Positions 8,376-17,798 of a stretch of DNA of 64,000 bases are shown here, one piece after another. The stretch covers positions 558,001 through 622,000 of the forward strand of contig NZ_CP045643.1 in assembly GCF_009498275.1 (NCBI RefSeq), read 5' to 3'. The position numbers and the translations under genes were made by a program. Each line of letters starts with the position of its first letter. Position 1 is the first letter of the stretch. The stretch comes from Streptomyces fagopyri. GTDB taxonomy: Bacteria > Actinomycetota > Actinomycetes > Streptomycetales > Streptomycetaceae. The notes below the pieces were generated by a model that saw only the letters and a program-made list of their open reading frames with translations, was not told where the DNA came from and did no database searches.

Positions 8376-9719
8376 CTACTTCATCGTGACCGGCGGTCGG
8401 GACGTGGTGTACCGCTTCAGGGCGGAACGCATCGCGCCCGCCATGCCCTTGGGCGTGATCCGCCCGGTGAGGGCCTCGATGACCGTGCCGCCGATCACGC
8501 CCTGGAAGTCCGAGCCGGCGCCGGTGTACCAGGCGACCGGGTCGTACTGGGCGTTGAAGGCGGCCTCGACGTAGTTGCGTTGCGGCGACTGGTCGAGGAA
8601 GGCCTTGCTGTGCTGCGTCGGCAGCCAGGCCGGGATGTGTCCGCCCTCGGCCCACACCGCGCTGCTGTCGAGGAGGCTCTTGACGAACTTCGACGCGTTG
8701 CGGGTACGGGTGTCGTCACCGCGGTCGTTGCGCGGCAGGATCAGCGCGTGCGAGTCGGCGTACGCCACCGGCTTCGAGCCGAGCAGCGCCGGGAACGGCA
8801 CCACGTTGAACTTCAGGTTCTTGACCGCCCGGTATGTCGGGATCTGCCACTCGCCGTCGAAGAGGAAGCCTGACTTGCCCGTGCTGAACAGGGCGTTGGC
8901 GCCGGCGCCGGTCAGGTTCTTCGGCATCAGGTTCGGGCCGGTCAGGCTCTGCATGAAGGCGACCGTCTCCTGCATCGCCTCGTCGTCGATGGCGATCTTC
9001 GTTCCGGAGTCGGTGACGATCGGGCCGGCGAGGCCGGAGTAGATCATGCTGAAGAAGCGCCAGGCGGTGGACGGGTCCGCCGTGATCGACATGACCGCGC
9101 CGAACTGGGCGCCGCCCGCGTCCTTCATCGCCTTCACCACGTCGGCGAAGTCCTCCTTGCCCTTGAGGGGCACGAGACCGTCGCCGGCGGAGTCGAGCAG
9201 GCCCGCCTTGCGGGCGATGTCCACGTTGTAGTAGAGGACGAAGGGGTGCGTGTCCAGCGGGACCGCGTACACCGTGCCGTCCACGGTGGCCTTCTTCCAG
9301 GCCGCCGGAGTGAACTTGTCCTGGGTGACGCCCAGTTCCCCGAGGGGGGTCCGCTCGATCGGCTCCAGCAGGCCGGAGGCGGCCAGCAGCGGTAGTCGCG
9401 AGAGGTGGGTGATGCCGACGTCCGGCGGTGTGCCGCTCGCGGTGGCCAGTGCCAGCTTCGTGTAGTACGGATTGCCCCAGCCCAGGATGGTCGCCTCGAC
9501 CGTCGTTCCCGGGTTGGCCTTCCGGAACGCCTTCTCCATCAGCACCATGTTGGCGCCGTCACCACCGGTGAAGAGGTTCCAGAAGATGACATCCGCCGTA
9601 TTCGGCTGCGAGCCCGTCAGGCCGGACGCGAGCGGGGAGGAGCACGCCGCGAGCCCTCCGGTCAGGGCAAGGCCACCGCTGAGGGCAAGAAACCGTCGGC
9701 GAGCCATCGCTCCGCTCAT
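8376..9719 (-). CDS. Sugar-binding lipoprotein of the ABC importer
   Basis: An extracellular solute-binding protein (family 1) of 447 residues. The N-terminus has ARRRFLALSGG, a twin-arginine-like signal, and the lipobox GLAAC with lipidated Cys26. Downstream blocks such as VIFWNLFTGGDGANMVLMEKAF and the later GFLFDGEWQIPTY are typical of oligosaccharide-binding proteins. ATG 9719 is preferred over the longer upstream frame because GAGGTGA lies about 9 bases upstream and the signal begins there. A TTGCA-N4-TGCAA operator lies about 60 bases upstream. Confidence 0.93.
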   Translation of the reverse strand: MSGAMARRRFLALSGGLALTGGLAACSSPLASGLTGSQPNTADVIFWNLFTGGDGANMVLMEKAFRKANPGTTVEATILGWGNPYYTKLALATASGTPPDVGITHLSRLPLLAASGLLEPIERTPLGELGVTQDKFTPAAWKKATVDGTVYAVPLDTHPFVLYYNVDIARKAGLLDSAGDGLVPLKGKEDFADVVKAMKDAGGAQFGAVMSITADPSTAWRFFSMIYSGLAGPIVTDSGTKIAIDDEAMQETVAFMQSLTGPNLMPKNLTGAGANALFSTGKSGFLFDGEWQIPTYRAVKNLKFNVVPFPALLGSKPVAYADSHALILPRNDRGDDTRTRNASKFVKSLLDSSAVWAEGGHIPAWLPTQHSKAFLDQSPQRNYVEAAFNAQYDPVAWYTGAGSDFQGVIGGTVIEALTGRITPKGMAGAMRSALKRYTTSRPPVTMK

Positions 9720-9778
9720 AGGGGTATTCACCTCGTTAATTCGATGTGAACTCGATGGCGCAGACCCTCGCACACGTT

Positions 9779-9792
9779 TTGCAACGATGCAA
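9779..9792. promoter_or_regulatory. LacI-type operator of the ABC importer
   Basis: TTGCAACGATGCAA, with half-sites TTGCA and TGCAA around four bases. It lies 60-73 bases before the binding-protein ATG. The same half-sites and spacing recur at 11312-11325 in front of the glycosidase, so one LacI protein probably controls both. Confidence 0.8.
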
Positions 9793-10112
9793 TAGATCGA
9801 TGGAGAGGAGTCCGCCGGACCACTCCCGCGACCCCGCCAGCCCGCTCCCGCGACCCCGCCGAGTCCGGTTCCGCGATCCCTCGAAGGTGGTTCCGCAGCG
9901 GTGCGGGGCGTGGATCCGGGGCGACATACGCGCTTCGCCGCGCCGGTCGGGGCTCGGACCACACTGCCTCACACCCTCACAAATCGGGCACCCTGGTGCG
10001 CGTGAACGCCGCGCCCGACGCGCCGGACCCAGCCTGCACCTGCCGGGCCGTCGTCCACCGCGACGGGGGTCACACAGCGACGGGCGTCACACCCCGCCCG
10101 CCGGGCCCCGGC
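9793..10112. other. Gap between LacI gene and importer operator
   Basis: About 320 bases, very GC-rich. It must contain the end of the lacI-type transcript and the importer promoter. I see no gene and no clear hairpin. Confidence 0.4.
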
Positions 10113-11186
10113 TCACTCCCGCACGGACTCGCGGCGCGAGGACTCCCGGACGACCAGCCGGTACGGCGTGGCCTCCTGGGGCGCCGCCACAACCGCTCCC
10201 ACCTGCGCGTCCTCCTCCGACTCGGCCCCCTCGGTCCCTCCGGAGGACTGCGGGGACCGCATCTGCTCCTCCAGCAGTGCCAGCGAACGCTCGGCGATGG
10301 CGTCGAGGTCGGGGGCGATGGAGGTGAGCGGCGGGTGGGTGTAGGCAGACTCCTGGATGGCGTCGATGCCGACGACCGCGACGTCCTCGGGCACCCGTAC
10401 CCCGGAGGCGTGCAGGGCCCGCAGCGCGCCGACGGCGAGCGCGTCGTTGAACGCGAAGATGGCGTCGGGCAGCGGGCCGTCACCCTCCAGCAGCTCCCGC
10501 ACCGCCTCGTAGCCCTGCTCCCTCGTCCAGTCCTCGACCGGTACGACCAGCCAGTTCACCCGCCGCACCCGGGCCGCCGACATCGCCTGCTCGTACCCCT
10601 CGGTGCGCTGGCGGCCGTTCTCGCTGCCGTTGCGGCCGAGCGCGACGATCCACCGGCAGCCCTGCTCCAGCAGGTGCTCGACAGCGGTCCGGGCGGCCGC
10701 CACGTTGTCGATGCCGACCCGCGGGAACTGGTCGCCGACACTGTGCTCACCCAGCATGACCAGCGGAAAGTCAGGCTTCTTGGCGGCGATGTCGCTCGCC
10801 GGGAGGGTCAGGGCGCTCAGCAGCACACCGTCGGCGACATTGGTCAGGCCGCCCTCGATGATCCGACGCTCCACCTCGCTGTCGCCCGCGGTCGACTCGA
10901 CGAGCACCGTGATGTCGCGCCGGCCCGCGGCCCGGATGACGGCCTGGGCCAGCTCGGCGAAGTAGGGCTCGGCGACGAAGGGAACCGCGAGGGCGATGAA
11001 GCCCGTGCGGCCCGAGCGCAGACCGCGGGCCAGGTAGTCCATGCGGTAACCCAGTTCGTCGAGCGAGCGCTGCACCTTGGCGCGCGTGTCGGGGCTCACA
11101 TGCGAGAAGCCGTTGACCACGTTCGACACCGTCCGCACCGACACCCCGGCGTGCTCGGCCACATCCCGCATCCGCACCCTGGCCAC
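10113..11186 (-). CDS. LacI-family transcriptional regulator
   Basis: A 357-residue repressor. Residues 5-50 form the LacI helix-turn-helix (MRDVAEHAGVSVRTVSNVVN), with the hinge helix following GYRMDYLARGLRSGRTG; the remainder is a periplasmic-binding-protein-like effector domain. GTG 11186 is preferred because GGAGG lies 7-8 bases upstream; the longer frame starts without a site. The gene lies between the importer operon (same strand) and the divergent GH2 gene. The two matching TTGCA-N4-TGCAA sites, one before each target, point to a local repressor released by a sugar taken up by this system. The effector is unknown. Confidence 0.92.
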   Translation of the reverse strand: MARVRMRDVAEHAGVSVRTVSNVVNGFSHVSPDTRAKVQRSLDELGYRMDYLARGLRSGRTGFIALAVPFVAEPYFAELAQAVIRAAGRRDITVLVESTAGDSEVERRIIEGGLTNVADGVLLSALTLPASDIAAKKPDFPLVMLGEHSVGDQFPRVGIDNVAAARTAVEHLLEQGCRWIVALGRNGSENGRQRTEGYEQAMSAARVRRVNWLVVPVEDWTREQGYEAVRELLEGDGPLPDAIFAFNDALAVGALRALHASGVRVPEDVAVVGIDAIQESAYTHPPLTSIAPDLDAIAERSLALLEEQMRSPQSSGGTEGAESEEDAQVGAVVAAPQEATPYRLVVRESSRRESVRE

Positions 11187-11311
11187 TGGGGCCTCCTTCC
11201 CGTCGTGTCGGCACTCGGAGCCTGCCGAGTGGCCTTGATCGAGCGCCCGACAGGCCCTCAGAGTCTGCCGCACCTGGGAGCCCCCGACTCACTGTCGCAT
11301 CCCACCAGGCC

Positions 11312-11325
11312 TTGCATCGATGCAA
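11312..11325. promoter_or_regulatory. LacI-type operator between the LacI gene and the glycosidase gene
   Basis: TTGCATCGATGCAA is a perfect 14-bp palindrome, about 80 bases before the GH2 start and 125 bases before the LacI start. It shares half-sites and spacing with the site at 9779-9792. Its position allows control of the glycosidase and autoregulation. Confidence 0.85.
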
Positions 11326-11403
11326 ACGATCACTCATGATGACAGGGCTTCGATCGTAGAAACGCCTATGCCGGGAATTCCGGAAAAGGCAGGAGGAGGA
11401 TCC

Positions 11404-13254
11404 GTGAGGGCGAGCGAGCAGGACGGGACGTATCCGAGGCCGATCCTGCAGCGGGAGCGGTGGCACAGCCTCGACGGCGTCTGGGAGTTCGGGTACGACG
11501 ACGAGGGTGAGGGCGAGCGCGACGCGTGGTTCTCCGAGGAGGCGACGGGAGTGTTCGACCGGGAGATCACCGTCCCGTTCCCACCCGAGGCCCCGGCCTC
11601 CGGCATCGGCGAGACCGCTCCGCACGCGGTGGTCTGGTACCGCCGCCGCGTACCCCACGCGGTTCTCGCCGTCAGTGGCGGCGACCGGGCGCTCGTGCAC
11701 TTCGGAGCCGTCGACCACCGGGCGAGGGTCTGGCTGGACGGGCGGCTGGTGGCCGAGCACGTGGGCGGCCAGACGCCGTTCACCGCCGACGTGACCGACG
11801 CCCTGCGCCCCGGCGCCACCGAGCACGTGCTCGTCGTCCGCGCCGAGGACGACCCGGCCGACCTGGCCCAGCCGCGCGGCAAGCAGGACTGGCAGGACCG
11901 GCCTCACGCGGTCTGGTACGAGCGGACCACCGGCATCTGGCAGACCGTGTGGACCGAGACCGTCGCGGGACTGCACGTCACCGACCTGGCCTGGATCCCC
12001 GACCCGGCTCGCGGCGTCGAGGCCGAGATCACCCTGGCCTCCGTGCCGGCCTCCCCGCTGAGCGTGCAGATCACACTGAGCCACGACGGCGAGGTGCTCG
12101 CCGAGTCCACCACCGTGGTACGCACCCCGCGCAGCCGCGTCGACCTCGTCGTCCCCGCGCTGCGCAACGGCATCGACCGCGAGGACCTGCTGTGGAGCCC
12201 CGAGCGGCCCACGCTGATCGACGCGCGGGTGACCGTCCGCGACGCCGCCACCTCCGAGGTGCTCGACACCGTCGACAGCTACGTCGGTCTGCGCAGCGCC
12301 GGGGTCGGCCGGGGCGCCTTCCTGCTCAACGACCGCCCCTACTACGTGCGTTCGGTGCTCAACCAGGGATACCGTCCCGACACCCTGATCGCGAACTCCG
12401 GCACCGCCGAACTGCGCCGCGAGGTCGAGCTCATCAAGGCGATGGGCTTCAACGCGGTCCGTATCCACCAGAAGGCCGAGGACCCACGCTTCCTCTACTG
12501 GGCCGACCGGCTCGGCCTGCTGGTGTGGGGCGAGACCGGGGCCGCGTACGAGTACGGCACCGAGGCCGTGGAACTGCTCACCCGTGAGTGGCTCGACATG
12601 GTGCGACGCGACCGCAGCCACCCCTCGATCGTCACCTGGGTGCCGGTCAACGAGAGCTGGGGCTGCTCCGACATCGCGAACGACCCCGCGCAGCGGGCCT
12701 ACACGGTCGCGCTCGCGAACCTCACCCGCGCCCTGGACCCGACCCGCCCGGTCATGTCCAACGAGGGCTGGGAGCACACCGACAGCGACATCATGGGTGT
12801 GCACGACTACTCGTCCGACCCCGAACTGCTCACCCGCCGCTACGGCGACGCCGCCGGATTCGAGGCGCTGCTGGCCTCACCGGGCCCGGCCGGGCGGACC
12901 CTCTCGCTCGACGCGCGGCAGACGGAGCGCTACCGCACCGGTGAAGTCCCGCTGATGGTCACCGAGTTCGGCGGGCTGTCCGTGGGCGCCGAGGAGGACG
13001 AGTTCTCCTACACGCGGACCAGCTCCGACACGCAGTACGCCGCCCTGCTCGGTGACATCTTCGGGGTGCTGCACACGAGCCCGATCGTGGCGGGGTTCTG
13101 CTACACGCAGTTCATGGACACCGCCCAGGAGACCAACGGCCTCCTCTACACGGACGGTTCGCCCAAGCTGCCGCTGGAGACGATCCGCCGCATCGTCACC
13201 GGCACCGAGCCCGCCCCCGAGGAGAAGCCGGAGTCCCCGGCCCAGGGCGGCTAG
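11404..13254 (+). CDS. Glycoside hydrolase family 2 enzyme (beta-galactosidase/glucuronidase type)
   Basis: A 616-residue enzyme without signal peptide, so cytoplasmic. The order is N-terminal jelly-roll sugar-binding domain (residues about 15-170, with WYRRR and VWLDGRLV), immunoglobulin-like domain (180-290), then a TIM barrel. The acid/base Glu417 sits in VNESWG and the nucleophile Glu521 in VTEFGG. The ending GFCYTQFMDTAQETNGLL is typical of bacterial GH2. The GTG at 11404 has GGAGGAGG directly upstream; earlier in-frame starts lack one. With the adjacent importer and LacI gene it should hydrolyse an imported beta-glycoside; the sugar cannot be fixed from sequence. Confidence 0.9.
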   Translation: MRASEQDGTYPRPILQRERWHSLDGVWEFGYDDEGEGERDAWFSEEATGVFDREITVPFPPEAPASGIGETAPHAVVWYRRRVPHAVLAVSGGDRALVHFGAVDHRARVWLDGRLVAEHVGGQTPFTADVTDALRPGATEHVLVVRAEDDPADLAQPRGKQDWQDRPHAVWYERTTGIWQTVWTETVAGLHVTDLAWIPDPARGVEAEITLASVPASPLSVQITLSHDGEVLAESTTVVRTPRSRVDLVVPALRNGIDREDLLWSPERPTLIDARVTVRDAATSEVLDTVDSYVGLRSAGVGRGAFLLNDRPYYVRSVLNQGYRPDTLIANSGTAELRREVELIKAMGFNAVRIHQKAEDPRFLYWADRLGLLVWGETGAAYEYGTEAVELLTREWLDMVRRDRSHPSIVTWVPVNESWGCSDIANDPAQRAYTVALANLTRALDPTRPVMSNEGWEHTDSDIMGVHDYSSDPELLTRRYGDAAGFEALLASPGPAGRTLSLDARQTERYRTGEVPLMVTEFGGLSVGAEEDEFSYTRTSSDTQYAALLGDIFGVLHTSPIVAGFCYTQFMDTAQETNGLLYTDGSPKLPLETIRRIVTGTEPAPEEKPESPAQGG

Positions 13255-13334
13255 GACTCACCCCGTCGAATGCTGTGACCGCTCCATGCCCGGGAAGTCG
13301 CCACAGGCGCGGGGCGGGGAGATCCGACGGGTGC

Positions 13335-13366
13335 CGCGCGGGAACGGCCGTGGCCGTTCCCGCGCG
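13335..13366. terminator. Bidirectional hairpin terminator
   Basis: Perfect 15-bp arms (13335-13349 and 13352-13366, CGCGCGGGAACGGCC and its complement) flank two bases. It lies between the convergent glycosidase and acyltransferase genes and can serve both. Confidence 0.85.
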
Positions 13367-13515
13367 TCGGCGACAGGTGGGGTGACAGGTGGCGGGAGCA
13401 CCCGCGGGTGCCGACGCCGGGGCTCAACCGCCCCCGCGCCTGATGCAACGCCCCCAGCCCTGCCATGACCCGCGTCGTAGGAGCCGCACACGGCAGTTCA
13501 CAGCCGCCGCGGTGG

Positions 13516-14256
13516 TCACGCGGCGAGCGCGGCCGGCTCGTCGAGGTGCGCGGCCGCCGTCCTCCACGCGGTGATCACCGCGGTGCGGGCCTGCGCGGTG
13601 CTTTCGGTGCTGTCACCGCTCAGGACGATCGGGGCGCCCACGTGGACGTGCAGGGCGGGTCGGCGCAGCGGCGCCGTGACGAGGCCCGCGATCTGCTTGA
13701 TCATGCCGCCCGAGGTGACCCGGCGGGCGCCGGCCTGCCCGACGGGCACGACGGGGGCACCGGTGCGCTCGGCGAGGCGGGCCAGACCCGTGCGGAAGTC
13801 GCCGGGGGCCGCTTCCGCGGCGTCCTTGCGGCGGGGCAGACCGCCTTCGGCGTAGATGAGGACCAGCCGTCCCTGTCGCAGGGCATGTGCCGCGAGGTCG
13901 AGAGCGTCGGTGGCTCGCCGGTCGCGCCGGTGGACGGGGATGTGCCCCTCGCGGGTGAGGGCACGGCCGAGCACCGGGATGCGCCACAGCCCCGCGGTGG
14001 CCATGATGACCGGCGTGACGCCGAGACGGTGCAGGGCCGCGATGACGAGGGCGGGGTCGGCGAGGGAGGTGTGGTTCGCGGCGACGATACTGCCCGGCGT
14101 GAGCTCCGCGCCGGGGTCGCTGGTCACGGACAGCCGCCCGACGGCGGGTATCAGGGTGCTGGCGGTACGGCTGAGCATGAGCGGGCTCCCTGCTTGGCGA
14201 TGGTGCTCTCCATCGTCGGTGCCGGTCACGGCCGGGGCCTGAGCAGTCGTACTCAT
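13516..14256 (-). CDS. PlsC-like 1-acyl-glycerol-phosphate acyltransferase family protein
   Basis: A 246-residue acyltransferase. The catalytic H-x4-D motif is NHTSLAD, followed by motif 2-like LWRIPVLGRAL and GHIPVHR, then the EGG motif in LIYAEGGLPRR. This order matches the PlsC/lysophospholipid acyltransferase fold, which transfers a fatty acyl group to an alcohol at the membrane face. No membrane helix is obvious. The gene is monocistronic, facing the GH2 gene across a shared terminator. It could act on phospholipid or on a specialised glycolipid; the sequence does not say. Confidence 0.85.
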   Translation of the reverse strand: MSTTAQAPAVTGTDDGEHHRQAGSPLMLSRTASTLIPAVGRLSVTSDPGAELTPGSIVAANHTSLADPALVIAALHRLGVTPVIMATAGLWRIPVLGRALTREGHIPVHRRDRRATDALDLAAHALRQGRLVLIYAEGGLPRRKDAAEAAPGDFRTGLARLAERTGAPVVPVGQAGARRVTSGGMIKQIAGLVTAPLRRPALHVHVGAPIVLSGDSTESTAQARTAVITAWRTAAAHLDEPAALAA

Positions 14257-15087
14257 CTTCCGGCTGCCCTACCCAGTCCGGTTGCCCTGCTGTCATGGGG
14301 ACCTTGCCGGGTTACGGGCGGGGTGCGGGGCGGGGGCCCGGATGCTCTGCCGGGACCGTGCCGCCCGTGAGGCTCCGTTCGGCCGGGCACGCCGGAGGAA
14401 ACACGCGGTGCGCCCGGCCTGCCGCCCCCGGGCCGGCACCTCGCCGCCTGCCCGCAACAAGGTGGTCGGGCCGCCACGGCCGTCGCGCCTGCCGGACTGC
14501 GTCCGTCAGGCCGAACTCGCGCTCTGCCGCCCGGCTGGAGGTGCCTCACCTCACACGGTCCGGGGCACCAACCCTGGAACAAGCGGGGACAGTTTGCCGT
14601 TCTTCTCCATGTGGCTGCGGAGGGGACAGTGTCCCCGGGCCTCACCTATAGCCCATGGGGACGATCGTCCGGCTGAAGCCCCATGGAGCCTTTCCGCCGC
14701 GAGGCGACACCCCTCCGCACGTCACCCTCTACGGCCCCGGCTGGTCTCCCCCGTCCAGTCGGGGCTTTCCCCTGCGATCGGCACCACGTGAGCGTGACGG
14801 TGACAGGCTCATCGGGGCAGCCACCCGGTTCCCCCGGCCTTACGGGTGGTGACCGAGGCACACACAGGACCACGAGTCGTCCCCACGCTTCTCGGCGTCA
14901 GGTGTGTCCGGGTGCGGCGTCGTGCGGAGGCAGCGGTGCGGGCGGTTGCTCTTGGTGTTCCCGGCGGAGCGTTTCCGAGGCATCGGCGCCGTCAGCCGGG
15001 CTGTGTCGTGGACCGCGAAGTCGTGCGATACGGCGGGCTGTTGCGAATCTCGGAACTCTGACGGCCGATGGCCTGGCACTGCCGGAT
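14257..15087. other. Long gap with several palindromes
   Basis: About 830 bases with no convincing gene. Between 14600 and 14690 lie GGGGACAGTGTCCCC (14622-14636), GGACGATCGTCC (14659-14670), and the arms CCATGGGG (14653-14660) and CCCCATGG (14679-14686). These could be operators or a structured transcript, but no gene start lies directly downstream on either strand. Confidence 0.4.
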
Positions 15088-15684
15088 TCAGTGCTCCCGG
15101 AGAGCTGCCCGCACCTGGCGCTCCAGGGTGCCCGCGATCGCCCAACTCGCCCCGCCGTCGAGGCGTTTCCAGCTGGTCGTGGGTCGGCATGTGAGGACGG
15201 CGAGGGTCCTGCTGTCGGTGACGGTGAAGTCCACGGACACGTGGATCTCAGGCCCGTAAGGCGACTTGCAGATGAGGACGGCCTGTCCGTGGCCCAGCTT
15301 CAACACCTCGGAAACCACCGGGGTCTGCGCTCTCTTGAGGGCATACAGGGTGCTGTCGGCCAACTGGAACGCCGTGACGCCCCGTGTGACTGCGGCCACC
15401 CGGCGGATGACGGGCAGCCGCGCCGCCGCCGGCTCCAGGGGCCGCCCGAAGTGGGCAGCCGTACGGACGGCGGTGGCCGTGTCCGGGATGCTCACGACCA
15501 GGGTGAACAGGACACCGCAGGTCAGCCCGGCGAGCGCGCTCTGCGTGAGCGCGGTCGTCCAGGGCGCCCCGTCGCCCACCAGCAGCGCCGCGAGCATGGC
15601 ACCGCCGACCACCAACGCGGTCAGTCCGGCGGCGGGCGCGACGCGGCCGACCACCGCCGACCAGTACGTGATCATCGATCGCAC
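15088..15684 (-). CDS. Small membrane protein of unknown function
   Basis: A 198-residue protein. Two hydrophobic helices at about residues 10-35 (VAPAAGLTALVVGGAMLAALLV) and 45-65 are followed by a hydrophilic domain that ends SWAIAGTLERQVRAALREH. The basic, alternating C-terminal region contains no known catalytic motif. GTG 15684 has GGAAG about 8 bases upstream; ATG 15675 is an alternative. It is divergent from recQ. I do not recognise the family. Confidence 0.65.
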   Translation of the reverse strand: MRSMITYWSAVVGRVAPAAGLTALVVGGAMLAALLVGDGAPWTTALTQSALAGLTCGVLFTLVVSIPDTATAVRTAAHFGRPLEPAAARLPVIRRVAAVTRGVTAFQLADSTLYALKRAQTPVVSEVLKLGHGQAVLICKSPYGPEIHVSVDFTVTDSRTLAVLTCRPTTSWKRLDGGASWAIAGTLERQVRAALREH

Positions 15685-15906
15685 CTTCGCGCTTCCATTC
15701 GTTCAGGCCGTTCGAGCCGGCTTGCAGAAGATAGCTCCTCCGGGGACCGGCCGGTCCGCTGACCTGGTCACTTGCTCTCGACCGGGGACGAGTCCGGTCG
15801 TGCTCCGAGGACACGGAACGACAACTCCTCGGGAGCGGACCGTTTTCCGTCGTGTCGGGGGTACACGAGCGCCGAACCCCACTGGAGAAGCGGCGTCGGG
15901 AGTGCC

Positions 15907-17637
15907 ATGCGCGTCAAGGTCGGATACTTCAGGACCAGGTCACTCAGGAGGCGACTGCGCCGCTGTGCCCGCGAGGTGTTCGGCTGGGAGAGCCTGCGCC
16001 CGCCGCAACTCGCCGCCATGACAGCCGTGATGGAGGGGCGCGACACCATCGTGGTGATGCCGACGGGTGCCGGGAAGTCCGCCGTGTACCAGGTGCCGGG
16101 TGTGCTGTTGGAGGGGCCGACCGTCGTGGTCTCGCCCCTGATCGCGCTCCAGCGGGACCAGGTGGCCCATCTCGCCCGCATCAAGGGATCCGGCGCCTCG
16201 GCCGTCAACTCCGCGCAGCGGGCACGGGACAACGAAGCCGTGTGGGAGCGTGTGCGCGAGGGCAGTCTGGACTTTCTGTTCGTCTCGCCCGAGCAGCTCG
16301 CGAAGGACGAGGTCGTGGCGCAGATCGCCGCGGCCGGTCCGGGGCTGATGGTGGTCGACGAGGCGCACTGCGTGTCCTCGTGGGGGTACGACTTCCGGCC
16401 CGACTACCTGTCCCTGTGCCACGTGCGCGAACGCATCGGGCGGCCTCCGCTCCTCGCCCTCACCGCCAGCGCGGCGGCTCCCGTACGGGCGGACATCGTG
16501 GAGCGGCTCGGCATGCGCGAGGCGCACGAGGTGGTCGCGGGGTTCGACCGCCGCAACATCACGCTGGAGGTCGTACGGCACCGGGAGAACGCGGGGAAGC
16601 GCCGGTGGGTGGTGGAACGGGCCGCGGCCGAGGCCAAGCCGGGCATCGTCTACGCGGGAACCCGGCGAGAGGCCGAGGAGTACGCGCGGGAACTGTCGGC
16701 GCTCGGATTCGACAGCGCCCCGTACCACGCGGGTCTGTCGGCGGCTGAGCGCTCCAGGACGCACGACCGCTTCCGGGACGGCGAACTCGACGTGGTCGTC
16801 GCCACCTCCGCGTTCGGAATGGGCATCGACAAGCCGGACATCCGCTTCGTGCTGCACGCGTCGGTACCGGGATCCCTCGACACGTACTACCAGGAGATCG
16901 GCCGGGCGGGCCGCGACGGACAACCGTCGACGGCGATCCTCGCGTACCGGCCCGAGGACCTCGGCGTGCAGCGGTTCCGGACGGGCGCCCACCCCGAACC
17001 GGAGGCGCTGGGCGGTCTGATCGACGCGGTGCGCGAGCAGCGGGGACCGGTCACGGCGACCGGTCTGCGCGACCGCACCGAGTTGTCCCAGACGGCGCTG
17101 TCGTCGATGCTGCACCTGCTGGAGGAGGCCGGAGCCGTGACAACGCGGAAGCGCGGCGGCGTGCAGGCCGTGCCCGGGGCGCGGCGGGACACCTGCGTCC
17201 GCGAGGCGATGCGGATCGCTTCCGCCCGTGTCGACCTGGAGCGTTCCCGGGTGGAGATGATGCGGGCGTACGCGGAGACGAACACCTGCCGCCGGCGCCA
17301 CATGCTCGGATACTTCGGTGAGAGTCTGGCCGAGGGCGACTGCGCGGGCTGCGACGTATGCGCCCGCGCACAGGAGTTGAAGGAGTCCCCCGTCCGGACG
17401 GGAGACATCCTTTCCGGTACGGGCCCTGCCCCGCTGGAGCCCGTGGCGACCGACGGCGCGTTCCCGCCCGGGACTCGGGTGGGGCACACCACGTGGGGTG
17501 CGGGCGAGGTGATGAGCGAGGAGGGGAACAGGATCACGGTCCTGTTCGAGAGCGTGGGCTATCGCACGCTGTCCCTCCCCGCCGTCCGTGCGCGAGGCCT
17601 GCTGACTCCGCTGCCGTCCACGGCGACGAGGAGCTGA
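15907..17637 (+). CDS. recQ: RecQ-family ATP-dependent DNA helicase
   Basis: A 576-residue 3'-5' DNA helicase of superfamily 2. Motif I is MPTGAGKS (51-58), motif II is DEAH (151-154) followed by CVSSWGYDFRPDYL, and motif VI is YQEIGRAGRDGQ. Four cysteines at 461, 479, 482 and 485 form the RecQ zinc site. Instead of an HRDC domain, the C-terminus has GTRVGHTTWGAGEVMSEEGN and TVLFESVGYRTLSL, a small beta-barrel like the UvrD/PcrA C-terminal module (DUF3553 type). ATG 15907 is preferred over the longer frame; GGGAG lies upstream. It acts in DNA repair and recombination. Confidence 0.93.
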   Translation: MRVKVGYFRTRSLRRRLRRCAREVFGWESLRPPQLAAMTAVMEGRDTIVVMPTGAGKSAVYQVPGVLLEGPTVVVSPLIALQRDQVAHLARIKGSGASAVNSAQRARDNEAVWERVREGSLDFLFVSPEQLAKDEVVAQIAAAGPGLMVVDEAHCVSSWGYDFRPDYLSLCHVRERIGRPPLLALTASAAAPVRADIVERLGMREAHEVVAGFDRRNITLEVVRHRENAGKRRWVVERAAAEAKPGIVYAGTRREAEEYARELSALGFDSAPYHAGLSAAERSRTHDRFRDGELDVVVATSAFGMGIDKPDIRFVLHASVPGSLDTYYQEIGRAGRDGQPSTAILAYRPEDLGVQRFRTGAHPEPEALGGLIDAVREQRGPVTATGLRDRTELSQTALSSMLHLLEEAGAVTTRKRGGVQAVPGARRDTCVREAMRIASARVDLERSRVEMMRAYAETNTCRRRHMLGYFGESLAEGDCAGCDVCARAQELKESPVRTGDILSGTGPAPLEPVATDGAFPPGTRVGHTTWGAGEVMSEEGNRITVLFESVGYRTLSLPAVRARGLLTPLPSTATRS

Positions 17638-17798
17638 CGCCACCCCGGCGTCGTCGAAGGTCACGTGAACCGGGTGGAGCGCCATGCCCTTCTGGCGGAC
17701 GGCGATCTCCGCACGCCGGGCGAGCCGGTCGAACAGCGGTTGGGCATGGGGGTGGTGCATCGGCCGGCCGCGTGGAGCGGGGCAGCCGGGCCGCGTGT

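Noticed and set aside
10771..12804. Long minus-strand frame across the LacI and GH2 genes
   Set aside because: Antisense to the GH2 catalytic barrel and out of frame with LacI; no domain or start signal.
17642..17780. Minus-strand stretch reading QPLFDRLARRAEIAVRQKGM then ALHPVHVTFDD
   Set aside because: It reads like protein but has no start, no stop close by and no family I can name; left as a possible remnant between recQ and kup.
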